In this document: in pieces, positions 35,102 through 46,188 of the stretch
Numbering within the stretch: position 1 is the stretch's first letter
Layout of the letters: the number at the start of each line of letters is the position of its first letter
Assembly (NCBI GenBank): GCA_037178855.1
Contig: JASJZC010000006.1
Location: 6,572,001-6,636,000, forward strand
Length of the DNA: 64,000 nt
Source of the DNA: Oscheius sp. JU75
Taxonomy: Eukaryota; Nematoda; Chromadorea; Rhabditida; Rhabditidae
Reading direction: 5' to 3'
Notes under the pieces: model-generated
Seen by the model: the letters and a program-made list of their open reading frames with translations, nothing else
Told to the model about the DNA's origin: nothing
Databases searched by the model: none
Program-made: the position numbers and the translations under genes

Positions 35102-36197
35102 AATGAAGGGAAGAACTCAAAGATCTGGAGGCACATCTTGGTACAAATCACCAGGAATCAGAATAAAAGTGGCGAAAGAAAGTGGAATAATGAGGTAAGA
35201 GGGGGAAGTAAACAGAGTAAAAGGACGAATAATGTTACTTCGAAACCTGGTAAACAGTAAATAAATGCAAACGAATTGTGTATGAGAACGAGCAAGTGTC
35301 TAGGAAATGATCGGATTGCTGCTCAAAGAAAGTCATTTGTTATATTCAGTAGATTGAACGATATCAGAAACAGTGTCTAATACCCATTAGTCATAACACA
35401 GCTGGTATCAAAGGATATGCAGAATTGCAGAATTGTAAACACTATTTTTGTTTTCTGTGCCTTTAATTAAAAGAAAGTAGATAGCAGTAACACTAGGAAT
35501 CTATTAGAAATCCTATATTAACCGGTAAAGGCGATAAATTTTGAGGAGAGGTGGCTAAACTTCAAGTATATGAGCTCTGACCTTAGCGGAAAACAATAAG
35601 AAGCGCATTGAATGCAAACAGTCTAATCCTCTGAATGAGCCTGGTGCTTAAAAAAAGAGAAGCTGTTGACTATATTGAAAGGGTTCAAGCTAACGTCGGC
35701 TAATCTGTCTACTGGTAGGTCAGCAACAATTTTAGATTTTTACTAGCGCTTTCAGATAGTATGGTAAAAAAGTCATTTTTTTAACTATGATTATTCAGAT
35801 TTCAACGACAAATTATATTGACTAAACGTATGTTTCATTTTCTGGTTGCTCATGGCTCACAACAAAAAAATGAGACACATCAAAGTGGGATGAGAGAGGT
35901 TTAACAATATCTGTGGATCTGAGCCAAATTACAGTCATCCGAGACACTCAAAGAACTGTTTCATAAAACCTGTGCCGAAGTAAAAGTATAGTGATCTCCG
36001 TCTCATTATGCGGAAGTGGAATGGCTTTTACTAGCATGACAAGTGGAGATAATAAATTATGAGTCTCGAGCTCAAATGGTTTTTCAGGAGTATGAGTCAT
36101 ACTTCACAATATTCTCTTCATTGATTGTCTGAGCCTCCGGTAGACACAACAAATCGGAGAATCTCTTTGTCTACCTCTCTCTGGACATCAAAATTCT
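35102..36197. other. 1.1 kb intergenic, no gene seen
   Basis: AT-rich, with no similarity or phase-closing exons on either strand. Confidence 0.55.
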
Positions 36198-36758
36198 TTA
36201 TTTAAACTTCATCTCAACAAACTGCCTAACAACTTTGGAATAAACATATTTCGTTCCACCGGTCTGAGGCAACCAGAGCCATACAAGAAAAATTGACTTG
36301 ACCACGTAGTAGGTAGGAAAAATGAAAAGAAACCAGTAGCCTACAGTGTCGAGTAAAGAGAATGCACCGAAGATTGGCCAGTAGATGAACCAGTGATCTG
36401 TCTTCTTGTCTGTGACCCTATCCAAATATGTCAAGACAACTGGATAGACTATGCCAATCAGATTCGAGATTAACGGTCCCCAGCTTGAGCAAAGAGCATA
36501 AACCAAGAGCATACTGATCAAATAGAGTAAGTAGTTCCGTCGTATTCCGAGCGTCTCCATTAGAATGAAAACCCTGTCCAGATTTCTAGTATGAGGCTTG
36601 TAGAGCCATTTGAGAAAATCTTCGTGTACTAGTTCCAACTTTTCCACCGGATCCGGAGTCATTGTTTCTTCAGGAACACCGGCTACCAGAGGAGCAGCTG
36701 CCGCCATGAACACCTCATTCCCGAAGACTTGAATAGTCGAGTCAGTTAAGGGAGGCAT
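36198..36758 (-). CDS. REEP/TB2-DP1/HVA22 family ER-shaping protein
   Basis: A single open frame of 186 residues, start MPPLTDSTIQ. The core fits the family that curves tubular ER membrane: paired hydrophobic hairpins with LIGIVYPVVLTYLDRV, then DHWFIYWPIFGAFSLLDTVG, FIFPTYYVVKSIFLVWLWLP and GGTKYVYSKVVRQF. The typical YPxYxSxxAIE is replaced by YPVVLTYLDRV, so it is a divergent member. The lack of introns is unusual among its intron-rich neighbours and could reflect a retroposed copy. The N-terminal 60 residues are not conserved-looking. Confidence 0.82.
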   Translation of the reverse strand: MPPLTDSTIQVFGNEVFMAAAAPLVAGVPEETMTPDPVEKLELVHEDFLKWLYKPHTRNLDRVFILMETLGIRRNYLLYLISMLLVYALCSSWGPLISNLIGIVYPVVLTYLDRVTDKKTDHWFIYWPIFGAFSLLDTVGYWFLFIFPTYYVVKSIFLVWLWLPQTGGTKYVYSKVVRQFVEMKFK

Positions 36759-37036
36759 AGAACTGAAAGATATGATTGATCCCTATTTCCTACTGTTCTG
36801 AATGGATTATGACATTAGGGAATATAATAAAGTCTTTTGGTTTTTTTTTTTTTTGGAAAATGGTTTTTTAATCTAATCAAAGACAAAAGGTCCGGGATGA
36901 AAGATGAGAAAGCGTAGAGAATCGTCGGACGAAGACGGAGCCGAGTCACTCTTTTTCTCGTCATTTTTCGAAACATCGTCTTTGTTTTAGGAATCGCTCG
37001 CTCACAGTCTGCTTCCTTTGCCTGCTACCGGACAGA

Positions 37037-38102
37037 ATGGGTATCCACGTTCCGCGGAACTCCTTCGACCATCGAAATCCGAGGTACATGTCCAGAACTC
37101 TTCTCTGCAGGGAGACTCATTGTTTTGTAGGTTTATAATTTTTGTGACAGTTCGAGTTGAAACTTTTAGCACGAAACAAAGAAGATTGGAATCGTTCTCT
37201 CTGTATGGCTTATACTTTCCTCTATTCTACCAGTTGGATACAGTATCTACGATCAGACCTTTTATCCGGAGTTCTTACTACCGGTATGTTTAGAGAAACA
37301 ATCTTAGATAACCAAATCGGTTATGAGCCAATTACGTGATTCAATCCTACCTTTACAAATTGCAAGAGACGTCTGCGACACAGGTCAACTCTAATCTGGG
37401 ATAACACGTGACAATGTTTGTGGGCTTATCTGTCAAGTACTAACCTAGTTTAGAGTTGACAAGGCAAGTCAGGACAGTTCAAGTTACAAAAGTAGCACTG
37501 ACAGGGAGACTCCGCCAGACAACTGAACTTTTCTTATCTTTGAACTGTTTGACTAAGTCAAGCTAATGCAAGTCGAAACTTCTTCAAAGCGATATCAAGA
37601 ACTCTTGATATCGCTTTGAGTCACAAACTACTTGTTCCCTCTTGCCCTATTCTAACTATTCCCCATTTCCAGTTCCTCCCAGTAGCCGCGATCATCACCC
37701 TGTTCCTTGGTCTGAAAGTCAAGAGCAGAGGTCTTCTCCTCCCATGTCTCCTCTTTCTTGGAGGGCAAATCGTGCTCTACATGTTTGTAGAGATGGCTCT
37801 GATCGCGGGATTATGTTCTTCGATCACGACGGTTATGAATCTGCTTCAGGTGTCTTTTTTATAGGCAAACCATAACCATTCAGGATCTAACTACCGATCC
37901 GAATGCTAAGAAATACATAAGCGGGTTTGAGAACAGAACTATGGAGATCAAAATTCTTATGACCGTCGGAACTTTTGTTGTTTTTCTACTCTTTGCTTCT
38001 ACCGTCTGGAGCTTTTTGGTTGTCCAGAAATGCGGACTCTATCTACGAGACTTGGAGCGGTATATAAAAAACCGTAGAGCAATGAGGGAAAATGCTCTTT
38101 GA
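37037..38102 (+). CDS. Four-TM membrane protein, relative of the 31594-32374 gene
   Basis: Exons 37037-37126, 37170-37283, 37673-37849 and 37884-38102; 199 residues, start MGIHVPRNSFDHRN. A cysteine-containing N-terminus (LLCRETHCF) leads into KKIGIVLSVWLILSSILPVG, then FLPVAAIITLFLGL, LPCLLFLGGQIVLYMFVEMA, and a final segment TVGTFVVFLLFASTVWSFLV, ending in a basic tail. Segment order, size and exon number resemble the gene at 31594-32374, read as the same LAPTM-like family. The 389-base second intron holds a near-perfect palindrome. AATAAA follows about 15 bases after the stop. Confidence 0.72.
37584..37619. repeat. 17-bp perfect palindromic arms
   Basis: TCAAAGCGATATCAAGA, two bases AC, then its exact complement. 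It lies near the 3' end of an intron, about 50 bases before the acceptor. Could be the core of a small inverted-repeat element. Confidence 0.85.
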
Positions 38103-38255
38103 GAATTAGGAATGTGAATAAATTGTAAATGTCACATGTAGGGGAGACAGAGTATCGAGGCAACACAATTTTGGTCAATCATCGCGAAATGTTTATTTTC
38201 TTGCTAGCGTTTTGCGCCGGTAGTGTCATTGTTTCCTGTCATCTAAGTTATTTGA

Positions 38256-39260
38256 TTATCCAGTAGGTTGCAAAGTAGACATTCCAGATCTTGCCGTGGA
38301 AACTGCGGAATTCTGAGAAGGCTGTCCAACAGCAGACATGGTTGAAGGCGCAGCGACAGAGAGACAAAGACAGGTTGTTGGTGCTTGACTCGGAACGGAG
38401 AACGGGAGCGTCATTGTAGAATACACTGGCTTCTCACCGAATGTAGTTCCAGGGACTGTGGTCATGGTTGAACTTCCAGATTGTTTGCTGACATTCATAG
38501 AATTTCCGACAACTGTCATGGTCGGAGCCATAGCATATGTAGATCCAGGATGAGTGACTGCAGTCATAGTAGAGGAAAGTCTAGAAGCTCGATCAACAGA
38601 TTCCATTGATCATTTTGATGCTGGAGCAGAAGCAGTTGACATGGTTGAAGGGCCTGCGGTAGAGAGACACAGACATGTGGTTGGTGTTGGACTTGGAGCA
38701 GAGAAAGGAAGAGTCATTGTGAAGTAGATCGGTTCCTGACCTACTGTGGAGTCAGAAGGAACATCAACTGCTGTCATTGTGGAGGAAGGGGTTTTTCCGA
38801 TTGTAGTACCAGGCGACGTAGAAGAGGACATTCCTCCAACCGCTGACATTGTAGAGAGTGCGATTGAAAGGCTCGTTGTGGGACCAGAGACAGCAGAACC
38901 AGAAGTAGTAAATACAATGGAAGTCATCGTAGAGCCAGTAGTAGTGTTCGAGGTCCAACAGCTGACATGGTTGAGGAAACCGGAGTCTGGCTGGCAGTAG
39001 AGCTGGAGTGTATCACAGGACGAGGCTCCTACAGCGGTCATAGTCGACTAACCTATTGGGCGGCCAATTACCGTCATCGTCGAACTTGAAGATTGGCCTA
39101 CAGATGTCGAAGACATCGAAGACTTTCCCTGAGCTGTTATGGCGGAGATAGCAAATTTTTGCGGCTGCCTTACCCATTCCATTAAAAAAAAGGTAGGCAG
39201 ATTGTAGTTTATCGTTGCTTTAACTATATAGGCAGAAGCTCCTTCAGCAGGCGGCGACAA
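38256..39260 (-). pseudogene. Ser/Thr-rich repeat frame interrupted by two stops
   Basis: One minus-strand frame of 1005 bases codes a low-complexity protein with many STMTAV or STMSAV units. It contains a larger repeat seen twice: STMTLPFSVPSQAPTTCLCL and FTMTLPFSAPSPTPTTCLCL. Two in-frame stops interrupt it: TAG at 39048-39050 and TGA at 38610-38612. In both cases the repeat resumes directly after the stop in the same frame (STMTAV after TAG). No introns of normal size remove the stops. Pseudogene is the simplest reading; stop read-through or short unseen introns are alternatives. No signal peptide is clear at the upstream end. Confidence 0.55.
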
Positions 39261-39314
39261 AGTAGGTCACTTCTCCTTTGCACGAAAACCTTTTATAGGG
39301 AAACTTTTATTGTT

Positions 39315-42300
39315 CTAGAAACTCAAAAAACTTTTTGCAACTCTCTCCATAGCTTCAGGGAAAAGCTTGTATTCCTCTTGTTGAATTTTTGCGTGAAGGG
39401 ACGTCTCGTTGTCATCGTCTTCGATTGGGACAGCAGCTTGAGCAATCACTTCGCCGTGATCCATTTCCTCGTCGACGAAATGAACAGTGCAACCTGTGAC
39501 TTTAGCTCCAAATTCAAGAGCGTCTTTCACAGCGTGGGCTCCTGAAAGTCTTTTCTGAGAGACTGAGGACAATTGTACCTTTGAAAGACGGAAGTAAGGA
39601 AGGATGAATATTGATGATCTGCTTGTTCCAGATCTTGACAAACTCCTCTGTGAGTAGACGCATGTACCCAGCTAGACAGATCAGCTCGACTCCGGCCTGT
39701 TTCAGTTCAGCAGTCATGAGTCGCTCTCCTTCTTCTCTAACAGCGGTATGAGAAACCACTTTTGTCGCAATTCCCATGGTAGAAGCAACGTCCAGTCCTT
39801 TAACTCCAGGCTTGTTCGAAATCACGAGGGCGATTTCACAGTTTGAGTCGGGACGTCGCGTCCTTTTTACGAGGTTGACCATGTTGGTACCGGTTCCGGA
39901 GATTAGTATTCCGACCTGAAGTACTGTAACTTAACCCAATCCTGTTTTTCGATACCTTTACTCTTCGACTGTTCCGCTCCCTACTGTACATCGCTCGGTT
40001 GAAAGCTCGTTCCAGATTCAAGAAACTGATCAGTTCGTCACCTTTCTTCTCGACAAGCCATCCAATTCCAACCGGCTCTTCTCCTGCTTGACGGAGACGC
40101 TCTTTGACTGCTTCATAGTCCATGGGATTCACGACCAGAATCATTCCGATGCCGCTGAAATTAGCATATGATTACAGTCCTTATAAATGTCTAATGTCTT
40201 ACCAATTGAAAGCCTTGAGCATCTCCTTGTCCTCCACTGGACCCATAGCAGCCAACCAGTTGAACAGATCCATCTTCTCCCAAGAGGTGGCATCAATCTC
40301 CATTGCTAGTGATCCTTTGGAATCTAGTACCCTGATGGCATTCTCCTGGATACCTCCGCCAGTAATGTGAGCACATCCCGAGACCAGGCCGTCCTTTAAA
40401 AGTGGAAAAACAGATTTGACATAGAGACGAGTCGGTGCCAGAAGGGCAGACCCTGAAAACTAGTCTGACCCGTATCATCTCGGCTGATACCCAAAGTTTT
40501 TGAAGAATCCCAGGGCGTCTTGTCCTTGTAGGAGAGTCTGTTCATCGACATGATCTTCCTAACCAACGAGAAGCCATTGGAATGAACTCCGGACGACTTT
40601 AGTCCTATCACAATGTCTCCTGGAGCCATTCTGCTCGTGGCTGGAAGAAGTGGCCATTCTGGATCTCTAACAGCGATGGCGCAACCGGCCAAGTCCCATT
40701 GTTTCGGGAGATAGACTCCCGGCATTTCGGCCGTCTCTCCCCCGACCAGGCTGCATTCGGCCTAACTTTTAGATTATACCAGTCTATATTTAAATAAGGT
40801 ACCTCTTTGCAAGCTCGGGCAATCGAATCAACCACCTCCGCTGCCATTTTCCGATCCAAAGACCCTGTCACAAAGTAATCGAGGAAGGCTATGGGTTTGG
40901 AACAGTGACAGAGCACATCGTTCACACACATCGCTACCACATCGTATCCAATACCCGAAAAATCTTCCATAGCGTCAGCAACGGCTATCTTGGTCCCAAC
41001 ACCATCGATTCCTATGACTACCTGGGAACCGTTCAGATATCCGGCTTGTTTGAAGTCGATAAGAGCACCGAAGCCACCAATTTGACTAGTTCCGGGGAGA
41101 AGAGTCGACTTGACCATGTCTTTGATGTCGTCCACAAAGGCGTTTCCTTCAGCCACATCTACACCAGAATCACCGTAGGATATGGAGGCAGAGGCGAGAT
41201 CTTTCTCTTCTCTGTAAAGGTTTTCGTTGTAACGAAACTGACAGTGACAGTGGACACATGACGGACATACCCTTGTACTCACTTCATTTTCGCTTGATCA
41301 ACCACTCCAATGTCCCTTCTGAAGTACTTGCCCTCAAACTTGATTTTCTCCGCCGCCTTGATAGCATTCTCTCTAGCCTCATCTTCCGTTTCTGCCAGTG
41401 AAGTCACGCAAAATATCCGTCCACCATTCGTAACCACATCATCTATCTGCCTGGCTGTCCCGCAGTGGAATACTACGGTATCATCTGTATCCAAAGGAAT
41501 TCCTGAAAATCTGTTACAAGATGTGGTTCAACATATACCGTAAATGGGCGTCCCCTTGTCTCCTTTCAGTGGGTAATCTTTTGAAGAGAGCACAATTCCA
41601 CAGCCTGGACGAGTGTCCCATTCGACTGGATATTCTCCAAGCATTCCCTTGCAACAGGCGTGGAAAAGGTTGTACACGTCCGAATTGAGGAATCTCATCA
41701 GAAGCTGAAAGAGAGTAATAATTGGTAATGTACCTCTTCAAACCTCAGTTTCCGGATCTCCAAATCTGCAATTGTACTCGAGAAGTTTCGGTCCAGTTTT
41801 GGTGACCATCAGACCGGCGTAGATGACACCCTTGTAGACAATTCCACGCTTTTTCAGTCCTTCGAGAGTCCTTTTCAAAATCTCGTCGATTTGTCTGTCA
41901 ATCTCCGGCGACACTTCCACAGGACCCACTACACCCATTCCACCAGTATTCGGACCTTGGTCACCTTCGAGAAGACGCTTGTGGTCTCGGATTAAAGGCA
42001 TTCGAGAAAAGGTTTCACCGTCGGTAAAGCAAAGGGCCTGACATATAATGGTTATCACTGAAGTCTCGATAAGACTTACCGAAACTTCGTATCCTGTCAG
42101 ACCTTCTTCAATGAGAATCTTCTCGCTGCTTATTCCGAACTGGCCCTAAAAAATATTTTTGGTAGATGGTGAAAGCATGGAAGAAATTGTAGAACAACTC
42201 ACTTCTAGCATAGACTTTGCCACCTCGAGAGCTTCATCTTTGCTCCTTGTCACCACGACTCCTTTTCCCGCCGCCAGACCATCAGCTTTGACCACCAGAA

Positions 42301-42750
42301 CCTCCCAGTTACTCTCCTTGATGAACTCTTCTGCCTTTTCTATCGACGTGAAAGACTCGAAATCAGCTGTCGGAAGATTGTATTCTTTCATGAACTCTTT
42401 GGAAAACACTTTGGAGCTCTGAAAACTGGTATTCGTTGTAGAAAAAAATCTGTTCCCACCTCGAGCTGTGTCGCTTCTCTAGTCGGCCCAAAAACGGCCA
42501 GTCGATCAGAGATATCGTCAACAATTCCGGCAGCCAGATAGGCCTCGGGACCGACAACAACCAAATCGATCATGTTTTCCTTCGCAAACTTGACAATTTC
42601 GTCTGCCTTGGTCGGATCCACAGGAGCCGAAGGAAAACTGCTTCCGTTCCCGGGACAAAGAAAAACCTTGTCGACATGATAGAATTGTGAGAGTTTCCAG
42701 GCTAAAGCGTGTTCACGACCACCTGATCCAAGGACGAGGACAGACGGCAT
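39315..42750 (-). CDS. GART: Trifunctional purine enzyme GARS-AIRS-GART
   Basis: Catalyses steps 2, 3 and 5 of cytosolic purine synthesis. Twelve exons close to 981 residues: 42460-42750, 42203-42418, 42080-42145, 41744-42037, 41539-41704, 41283-41502, 40803-41211, 40491-40761, 40203-40452, 39956-40154, 39579-39915 and 39315-39541. GARS part (about 1-420): GSGGREHALAWKL, KADGLAAGKGVV, GPNTGGMG and LEYNCRFGDPE. AIRS part (about 430-790): SYGDSGVDVAEGN, GIDGVGTK, GGETAEMPG and HITGGGIQENA. GART part (about 795-981): GILISGTGTN, NIHPSLLPSFKGAHA (catalytic Asn and His) and FVDEEMDHGEV (catalytic Asp). Domain order and length are as in other animals. An acceptor lies directly before the ATG. Divergent from the membrane-protein gene at 43176. 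Confidence 0.98.
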
Positions 42751-43175
42751 CTGAATTTTTTTCTTACATCGAATGAAGTCCAAAAGGATGAAGAGCTTTC
42801 TGTGAACGATATAGTTTTACAAAGAGAGTATCGAAAAGAGGAAAACAACAGAAGACAGACTGGGTCGGGGCACAAAAATAACAATGACAAGTGCAGAAAA
42901 CAGGTTGATACTGCTATCTCTCAGTAAGGGGAGGAGATAGCGTCGAACACAATTGGGCTGTCGCGGACAGAAGGAGGAGCAGAGAGTCAAGGGGTCAGTT
43001 CAAAGAATTATTGGGGAGCATTGTCCGGGCTGTGATTGCATCTAAAGGGTCAAAGTATAGTGGTGGTTTGGGTAGCAATAAGATTAAAAGAGGAAGTCGA
43101 AAAGTCCTCTGTGTTCTCTTCAGCCCTATAATTTCAGTTTTCTGCATCGAGCCCCTTTCACTTCTAACTTCCTCA
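42751..43175. other. Divergent promoter region
   Basis: Between the GART start (leftward) and the membrane-protein gene (rightward). No other feature seen. Confidence 0.5.
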
Positions 43176-44468
43176 ATGAGCGCCGGTGCCTTTCTTCTCG
43201 AAGGCGACCATTTGCCAGATGTTCACGTAAGACAGATTTCCAACCTATTCATGTGGAATCTTCTAGAACATCACCTTCGACAGGTTCGCAACAGATCCCT
43301 CAATCTTTATCGCCCAGCTGGTTGATACTCTCTGTAGTCTTTCTGGACTCGCCGGACCTGCTCTGGATTCTCTTTGAGAAGCCTATTGTCTTTGAGAGGA
43401 AGACGAATCTGAGAATATGTTTCTAAAATTTTTTATTCGAAAGGCATTTCAGATGCTACAAAACACGTTGTGCCTTCTGTCAGCGGCCATAGGAGTCTGT
43501 GAGATTAGCATTCAGGCCGGTTTCTTTCCACTTTTTCTTTTTTTTTTCTCCTTCAAGTGCAGAATGTTACATCTGTTTCAGAACAACTACTTCGCAATGT
43601 TGCTCGGGGCTGAAGATCACGCGTCTTGGAACTTACAACCACGGTTCTACGCAACAATATTCTACTTTTTGACGGATTTTCGGTTCTGGTAGAGTGTGTC
43701 TAGTGTTAGCATGAATAGAAGCTTACATCCCCTTCATAGGCTGCCACTTTTCAGGATACTGTACTCGTACTTTATCCCTCAATTTTGGCAAAACATGGTC
43801 TCTTTCTCGGCTATTATGTCCTCATCCCGGCGGTGAGCCTCTTTAGGATTTTAAAGAACAACTCATCCAGATACTCGCTCCATTGGGGATGCTCTGGTAC
43901 TTAATCGTTTCCAAAGGACTGGACTATTATTGGGAAGAGAACATTGCAAAGTTCTTTATATTCGCCGACACGAGTCAAGCCTATGAAAAGTGGGTACTCT
44001 ATCTATCGGGTATGGCCACTGGATTGCCATTTCTGCTCTGCACACTTGTTCTTTTGACCAAGAGGTTTGTGATCTTCGAGTGAGACTTTGACTAATAAAC
44101 AGGGTAATAACGTCCAGAGAATGGACCTGGCTGGACGATCTTTACCATTCGAATTACAAGTCCGCCTGTATTGTCTCGTTTCAACTACTGTATCACTTTC
44201 TCGGACGCCTTTATCAACCTCTCCTATCCTATTTACCCGAGTATGAGACAATCATAACTAAATACGGATGTCGTCACTTCACAGTTAGTCGAGAAATAGA
44301 GACTGAATTCCCATTTAGACCAATAACCTGTACACCCTTCTTCTGCCTCTTCAACTAGCCCACTTGCATAAAAAGTTCCAGCCACCGGCTCCAATTGGGG
44401 TGGAAGTCGTCAGTGGGGATGAGACTGAAGAGGAAATTCCGATGATTCCATTCGAGAGAGGAAGGTAG
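43176..44468 (+). CDS. Multipass membrane protein, family not recognised; 5' exons uncertain
   Basis: The supported 3' exons close in phase: 43755-43832, 43871-44064, 44103-44283 and 44319-44468. They encode VLVLYPSILAKHGLFLGYYV, LAPLGMLWYLIVSKG, GMATGLPFLLCTLVLLTKR, SFQLLYHFLGRLYQPLL and LYTLLLPLQLAHLHKKF, ending in an acidic tail. At least four hydrophobic segments are visible. Upstream, MLQNTLCLLSAAIG and NNYFAMLLGAEDH may be further exons, and MSAGAFLLEGDHL at 43176 a possible start, but I could not join them in one phase. A faint likeness to CLN6 (APxGxxWYLxxxxG) is too weak to name it. The last intron is 35 nt with a GTTAGT donor. Confidence 0.55.
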
Positions 44469-44604
44469 GATCTTCTGTTGGTGCAATGGAACAGGAATTA
44501 TTATAACTGGTTCGAAGGAAAGAGACAAATTTAATGAATGCTTTTTAATCAAACTTAGTCTTCTATAGATTCATAGAGAGTTTTTCAAAAACCGCGTGTT
44601 AAAC

Positions 44605-44850
44605 TCACAAACTCATCGAAATCTTCTCTGGATGATCTCCAATGAGGAAGTAGGCAGCCACCGCAGTGCAGAGATTGAACCCAATCCGGTCAGGAAAACA
44701 GATGTCGTCTGAAGCTTTCTTCACTTGCTGTATAAGGAGAAGAATGCTCACAGCGATAGAGAAACTGTTGAAAAAGTAATAGGAATTTTCAGCAGAACTA
44801 GTAAAAGGAGAGCTGGGAGGACGGTTCATGCGAGAGAAATGTGACGACAT
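44605..44850 (-). CDS. Small membrane protein (81 residues)
   Basis: A single frame, start MSSHFSRMNRPPSSPF, with a hydrophobic stretch (FNSFSIAVSILLLI) and a second (FNLCTAVAAYFLIGD). A good donor (GTGAGTTT) overlaps the stop, so a further exon is possible. Family not recognised. Convergent with the membrane protein at 43176-44468. Confidence 0.5.
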   Translation of the reverse strand: MSSHFSRMNRPPSSPFTSSAENSYYFFNSFSIAVSILLLIQQVKKASDDICFPDRIGFNLCTAVAAYFLIGDHPEKISMSL

Positions 44851-45336
44851 GATAGCGCGACACCACTCTTTTTTCAGTCGTCATTCAGCAGGGACTGTTT
44901 TTTTTGTGGGGAGCATTTACCACGAACAAATAGAGTAGATCAGGAAGAGTCTAAAGAAACAATTATATGCTCACAAGGTAGAAAAAGTTTCTGTAGTTTC
45001 AAAAGTTCTGTTTGCCATTCAATTAGGAAACTTTTCCATCCAGTAACATTTAATTGTGGTTAGAATACTTTTCTGACCACTAAAGTAAAACAGTCAGTAG
45101 TCTATCCCATTTGTACCTTAGTCTACACAGGAGATCGAGGTGGATTACTTGACGATATTCTTCAAGAAGGCGATGATACTGCCGGAGTCTTGTGAGAAGA
45201 GAGAGAGAGAGAGAGCTTTATAAGGAGCAGCGGTAAGAGGAGACCACTTGGCACGGTAAGTGACTCATGCTGAACTGCCCTCCAACTATATTCCTTCTGT
45301 TTCTCTTTATTTAGATTCTATCAGAAGCAAACCAGT

Positions 45337-46188
45337 CTATAAGAATCTCAAAAGAACTATGACAATTGGTGTGAAAATCGTGAAGAGACCGGCAGAGCTG
45401 AGAACACACCCAGGCAGAAGTACTTCGGTTGGACGGACGATGAGCTCTCTGACCAGAGCCCATGCCCTGTAGCCGCATTCGTATCTGATCGGATACCGGA
45501 TACAGTCCACGTAGTTTCTCATTGCCCTAAAAGAACGAAAAGTAGGAAATGAGAGAAGTGAACATGCCCGCAAGCCGTTGCATTCCTTGTCATTGGTCCT
45601 TCAGAGGGAATCTTTTTCGTGTCGGCTACCATCTCGGCCTGACACTGCATCATTTCGCCTCTGGTAAGAGTTTGAGTGAAGCATTCCATGCTCCGCATCA
45701 CTTCTGAAAATCTGATTGTCTCTCTGTCTCGAAGAAGAATGTTTTAGCTGTCTGATAACTTCGAATCCCTGTTCCAATCTCTTCCGCAAATATAAAACAG
45801 ATCTCTCTCAATGCTTACCTCCATATCCGTCTCTGCAAACAAAGTCCAAGATCTCAAGTGCTGTATTGTACCGAAATCGGGCATCGTTCGATCCGAAACA
45901 GATCTCTTTGTACGGCTCGATACACAAGTCGAAAATGGAGAAGTTCCTGGAAAATGAATCTCGAAAAACAAGGAACTGAACTCACTCGCAGACGTCGTGA
46001 ATGTACTGTTTCGTCTTGGTCAACAGTTTCTGCCACGTGAATCCTTCACTCTCGGCCAGAGCTCCAGTCCTATAGAGCGGGTCGGTACATTGCCGAACCT
46101 TCTCCTGAATTTGACTAGTGCATTGGTCCTTTCGGACTTCGGCAAGCTGGACAGAGACGACTAGAATGAGTAGCAGAAGGGTGCTCAT
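45337..46188 (-). CDS. Secreted DUF19 (T20D4.11-like) protein
   Basis: Exons 45986-46188, 45819-45946, 45568-45703 and 45337-45526; 218 residues. Signal peptide MSTLLLLILVVSVQLAEV, then a cysteine pattern typical of this nematode-specific extracellular domain: DQCTSQIQEKVRQCTDPLY, DLCIEPYKEICFG, LEILDFVCRDGYG, MECFTQTLTRGEMMQCQAE, NATACG, YVDCIRYPIRYECG. It ends in a hydrophobic tail (GLFTIFTPIVIVLLRFL) that could be a membrane or GPI-anchor signal. The last intron begins with GC rather than GT (GCATGT); this is the only choice giving the right phase. Confidence 0.82.

Noticed and set aside
43176-44468. Naming the membrane protein CLN6
   Set aside because: Only one short stretch resembles CLN6 and the other landmarks do not align.
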